Source of the DNA: Bacillota bacterium
GTDB taxonomy: Bacteria > Bacillota > Clostridia > Lachnospirales > Lachnospiraceae
DNA: 21,002 nucleotides
Direction of reading: 5' to 3'
NCBI GenBank assembly: GCA_023414985.1
Contig: JAEZLY010000218.1
Span: forward strand, 1-21,002
Positions 20,847 through 21,002 of this stretch are shown here, piece by piece. Within the stretch, counting starts at the first letter, position 1. Each line of letters opens with the position of its first letter. The translations under genes were made by a program, and so were the position numbers. The notes under the pieces are model-generated. The model was not told where the DNA came from, did no database searches, and was given only the letters and a program-made list of their open reading frames with translations.

Positions 20847-21002
20847 TTAAGTCTCAGACAGTGAATTATGCGCTTCTGCGACAATTTTTTCAATCTTTTT
20901 AGGTATAATTGATGCCCCATTCGGATATGCATCTTTATTTATATCAAACGGCAACTTTCTCATATATAATAAATATTCAATATTTCCTTCCGGGCCCTTA
21001 AT
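20847..21002 (-). CDS. tlyA: TlyA family rRNA 2'-O-methyltransferase, C-terminal end
   Basis: The window edge cuts this gene; 51 codons and the TAA remain. The sequence begins IKGPEGNIEYLLYMRKLPFD. The KGPEGNIEYL stretch just before the last helices is characteristic of TlyA/FtsJ-like 23S/16S rRNA cytidine-2'-O-methyltransferases. The C-terminal part IIPKKIEKIVAEAHNSL is the usual final helix. Its place directly before nadK and argR matches the conserved clostridial order and supports the call. The catalytic residues are outside the window. Confidence 0.8.
   Translation of the reverse strand: MKGPEGNIEYLLYMRKLPFDINKDAYPNGASIIPKKIEKIVAEAHNSLSET

Overview
The window looks like a chromosomal segment of a low-GC anaerobic member of the Clostridia, probably Lachnospiraceae. 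The support is the Gram-positive style of ribosome binding sites, the conserved tlyA-nadK-argR order, DUF975 and YetF membrane proteins, clostridial-type lipoproteins, and an oxygen-sensitive nickel/iron-enzyme scaffold (CooS). Almost all genes lie on the minus strand. Only three (about 15.9-18.1 kb) lie on the plus strand.

Layout from left to right. (1) 1-440: a CadC-type metal sensor followed by the first codons of a heavy-metal P-type ATPase. They are driven by a clear promoter with a palindromic operator. (2) 639-5162: a four-gene operon with its own promoter and terminator. It encodes a CooS-family protein, then a substrate-binding lipoprotein, a permease and an ATPase of the nitrate/sulfonate/taurine ABC family. 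The CooS protein is the most interesting item here. It keeps the B- and D-cluster cysteines but has Asp in place of one C-cluster cysteine and has lost most of the histidine proton relay, so it is probably not a CO dehydrogenase. (3) 5325-8538: cell-envelope genes: a membrane-anchored protein of unknown function, an SH3-NlpC/P60 wall hydrolase and a seven-bladed YVTN propeller lipoprotein. (4) 8758-13171: a MATE exporter, a DUF975 protein, a YetF/DUF421 protein and an Asp-box (BNR) lipoprotein. Each seems to have its own promoter, and two have structured leaders. (5) 13281-15375: an operon of iron-sulfur flavoprotein, MarR regulator and AraC regulator, with a palindrome over its promoter. (6) 15.4-18.3 kb: an AT-rich accessory stretch. 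It holds a strongly structured candidate non-coding RNA, a STAS-like protein, a remnant of a chemotaxis receptor tail, a small kinase-fold protein, a decayed copy of the yebC 3' end and a membrane-anchored XRE regulator. (7) 18403-21002: housekeeping genes yebC, argR, nadK and the end of tlyA.

Long gene-free stretches. 11038-11341 holds a promoter with a palindrome, a possible 51-codon reading frame and a terminator. 15376-15942 holds the flavoprotein promoter and the candidate RNA. In 16324-16739 there is a very strong terminator and the receptor remnant; I see nothing convincing in its last 100 bases. 17208-17637 holds a terminator, the yebC tail copy and an operator-like palindrome. 18103-18402 holds a large bidirectional terminator and a 32-codon frame overlapping the yebC stop; nothing is clear between 18103 and 18240.

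Several starts were moved to the codon with a proper Shine-Dalgarno site: cooS 5162, DUF975 11037, yebC 19131, nadK 20701 and the STAS-like gene 15943. No tRNA, rRNA, CRISPR array, insertion sequence or integrase was seen. All family assignments were made by reading motifs, not by database search.
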